Source of the DNA: JANXVY01 sp034408685
GTDB lineage: Bacteria; Pseudomonadota; Alphaproteobacteria; Rhizobiales; Hyphomicrobiaceae
DNA length: 6,041 nt
Reading direction: 5' to 3'
NCBI GenBank assembly: GCA_034408685.1
Contig: JAWXCP010000170.1
Span: forward strand, 1-6,041
Shown here: positions 5,177 through 6,041 of the stretch, one piece after another
Numbering within the stretch: position 1 is the first letter of the stretch
How the letters are laid out: every line of letters starts with the position of its first letter
The notes under the pieces: model-generated
Seen by the model: only the letters and a program-made list of their open reading frames with translations
What the model was told of the DNA's origin: nothing
Database searches by the model: none
Translations under genes and position numbers: made by a program

Positions 5177-6041
5177 ATGTCGAGCCGGGCGCCACCAACC
5201 GCTGCGGCGCGCGTCGTAACGATCGACCTCGCGCAGTTGGCGGCCAATTGGCGTGCGCTCGCGGCGCTCGCTCGGCCTGCTGCGTGCGCTGCCGTGGTCA
5301 AAGCCGACGCTTATGGGCTTGGGGCGGCGCGCGTCGTGCCAGCGCTTGCGGCGGCTGGATGCCGGACGTTTTTCGTGGCGACGTTCGACGAGGCGGTGGC
5401 CGTACGTGCGGTTGTACCGTCGGCCAACGCAAACATGCCTGTCGCAACAAGGTCTGGCGCAATCGGTCCAAGTGCAATCGGGCCCGGTGCGACCATGGCT
5501 GGGGTCTACGTGCTCGATGGCCTGTTGCCGGGGACCGCAGCGCGATTGATCGCAGCGGGCGTGGCGCCGGTGCTCGGGACATTGGCCGAAGTGCGCGAGT
5601 GGGCAGCGGCCTGCCGCGCGATCGGCAAACGCTATCGCGCCGCGATACAAATCAACAGCGGCATGAACCGCACGGGGTTGGAGCCCGCCGAATGCGACGC
5701 GCTGATCGCTGAGCCGGGTCTGCTGGCCGCATTCGAGCCCGCGTTCGTGATGAGCCATCTCGCATGCGCCGACGACCCTGCCGCCGCGCTCAACGGGCAG
5801 CAGTTGGCGGCGTTTCAAGCAGCCGGGCAAAGGTTCAAGGCCGTTGCTGGTTTCGAGGCTGTGCCGTTGAGCCTCGCCGCGTCGGCCGGGATGCTGCTGG
5901 GCCGCGAATATTATTTCGACCTCGTCCGACCTGGGTATGCCGTGTACGGAGCCCAGCCGTCGGCGGTCGGCGCGCGCTTGCCGGTCAAACCGGCGGTGAC
6001 GGTCGAGGCACGCGTGCTGTCCGTGCGCGATGTCGAGCGGG
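5177..6041 (+). CDS. alr: Alanine racemase, 3' end outside the window
   Basis: A PLP enzyme interconverting L- and D-alanine for peptidoglycan, cytoplasmic. 288 codons are present of a usual 360-390. Visible features: TIDLAQLAANWRAL at the N-terminus, VVKADAYGLG with the PLP-binding Lys42 and Tyr46, FFVATFDEAVAVR, YVLDGLLPG, INSGMNRTGL with Arg165, MSHLACADDP with His194, SLAASAG with Ser236 near the PLP phosphate, and LVRPGYAVYG. The second catalytic base (Tyr in the GY.DGY region) would lie beyond the edge and cannot be checked. Oddities: about 25 extra residues (roughly 83-108) with a tandem repeat and less GC-biased codons; Ala235 where SLANS is usual; Gln158 and Asn160 where many enzymes have Lys and Asp. 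ATG 5141 in frame is an alternative start. It follows gmk by 152 nt. Confidence 0.9.
   Translation, partial: MSSRAPPTAAARVVTIDLAQLAANWRALAALARPAACAAVVKADAYGLGAARVVPALAAAGCRTFFVATFDEAVAVRAVVPSANANMPVATRSGAIGPSAIGPGATMAGVYVLDGLLPGTAARLIAAGVAPVLGTLAEVREWAAACRAIGKRYRAAIQINSGMNRTGLEPAECDALIAEPGLLAAFEPAFVMSHLACADDPAAALNGQQLAAFQAAGQRFKAVAGFEAVPLSLAASAGMLLGREYYFDLVRPGYAVYGAQPSAVGARLPVKPAVTVEARVLSVRDVER
5459..5488. repeat. 15-bp in-frame tandem duplication inside alr
   Basis: GCAATCGGTCCAAGT (5459-5473) is followed directly by GCAATCGGGCCCGGT (5474-5488), 12 of 15 identical, encoding AIGPS-AIGPG. It lies within the apparent extra segment of the alanine racemase. Confidence 0.85.

Noticed and set aside
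5120..5830. Minus-strand reading frame of 236 codons
   Set aside because: It is antisense to alr, rich in Arg/His/Gly/Pro as expected of a shadow frame in GC-rich DNA, with no domain.

Overview
The window comes from a high-GC bacterium, most likely an alphaproteobacterium. The evidence is the GC-rich third codon positions, a DUF1489 protein (a family I know mainly from Alphaproteobacteria), a YicC with the alphaproteobacterial 'SVNGRGLDLR' signature, and the adjacent yicC-gmk pair. I cannot fix the order or genus. All supported genes lie on the + strand and appear to be ordinary chromosomal housekeeping genes. I see no phage, transposon, CRISPR or defence gene.

Layout: positions 1-98 hold seven exact tandem copies of a 14-bp unit, cut by the left edge of the window. 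A strong AT-flanked hairpin follows (113-146), then dusA (tRNA dihydrouridine synthase, 168-1286), a DUF1489 protein (1386-1826) and a small two-helix DUF2798 membrane protein (1967-2224). A HisC-like PLP aminotransferase (2227-3369) starts 2 nt after the DUF2798 stop. After a 94-nt gap come yicC (endoribonuclease family, 3464-4357) and gmk (guanylate kinase, 4371-5024), which are tightly linked. A 152-nt spacer leads to an alanine racemase gene (alr, 5177 onward), which runs off the right edge. No gene-free stretch exceeds about 170 nt.

The genes do not form one pathway. dusA modifies tRNA, yicC acts in RNA metabolism, gmk makes GDP from GMP, alr makes D-alanine for peptidoglycan, and the HisC-like enzyme is an amino-acid aminotransferase of uncertain substrate. 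Likely co-transcribed units are DUF2798 plus aminotransferase, and yicC plus gmk.

The most distinctive property is the number of short direct duplications at gene edges and inside genes: the 14-bp array before dusA; a 14-bp repeat with 18-bp period before DUF1489; another of identical geometry that duplicates the DUF2798 start codon; a three-copy repeat containing the gmk stop; and a 15-bp in-frame duplication inside an apparent insertion in Alr. DusA also appears to carry an extra segment of about 18 residues. I see no convincing new biological system here. The repeats and the unusual Alr are what deserve a second look.
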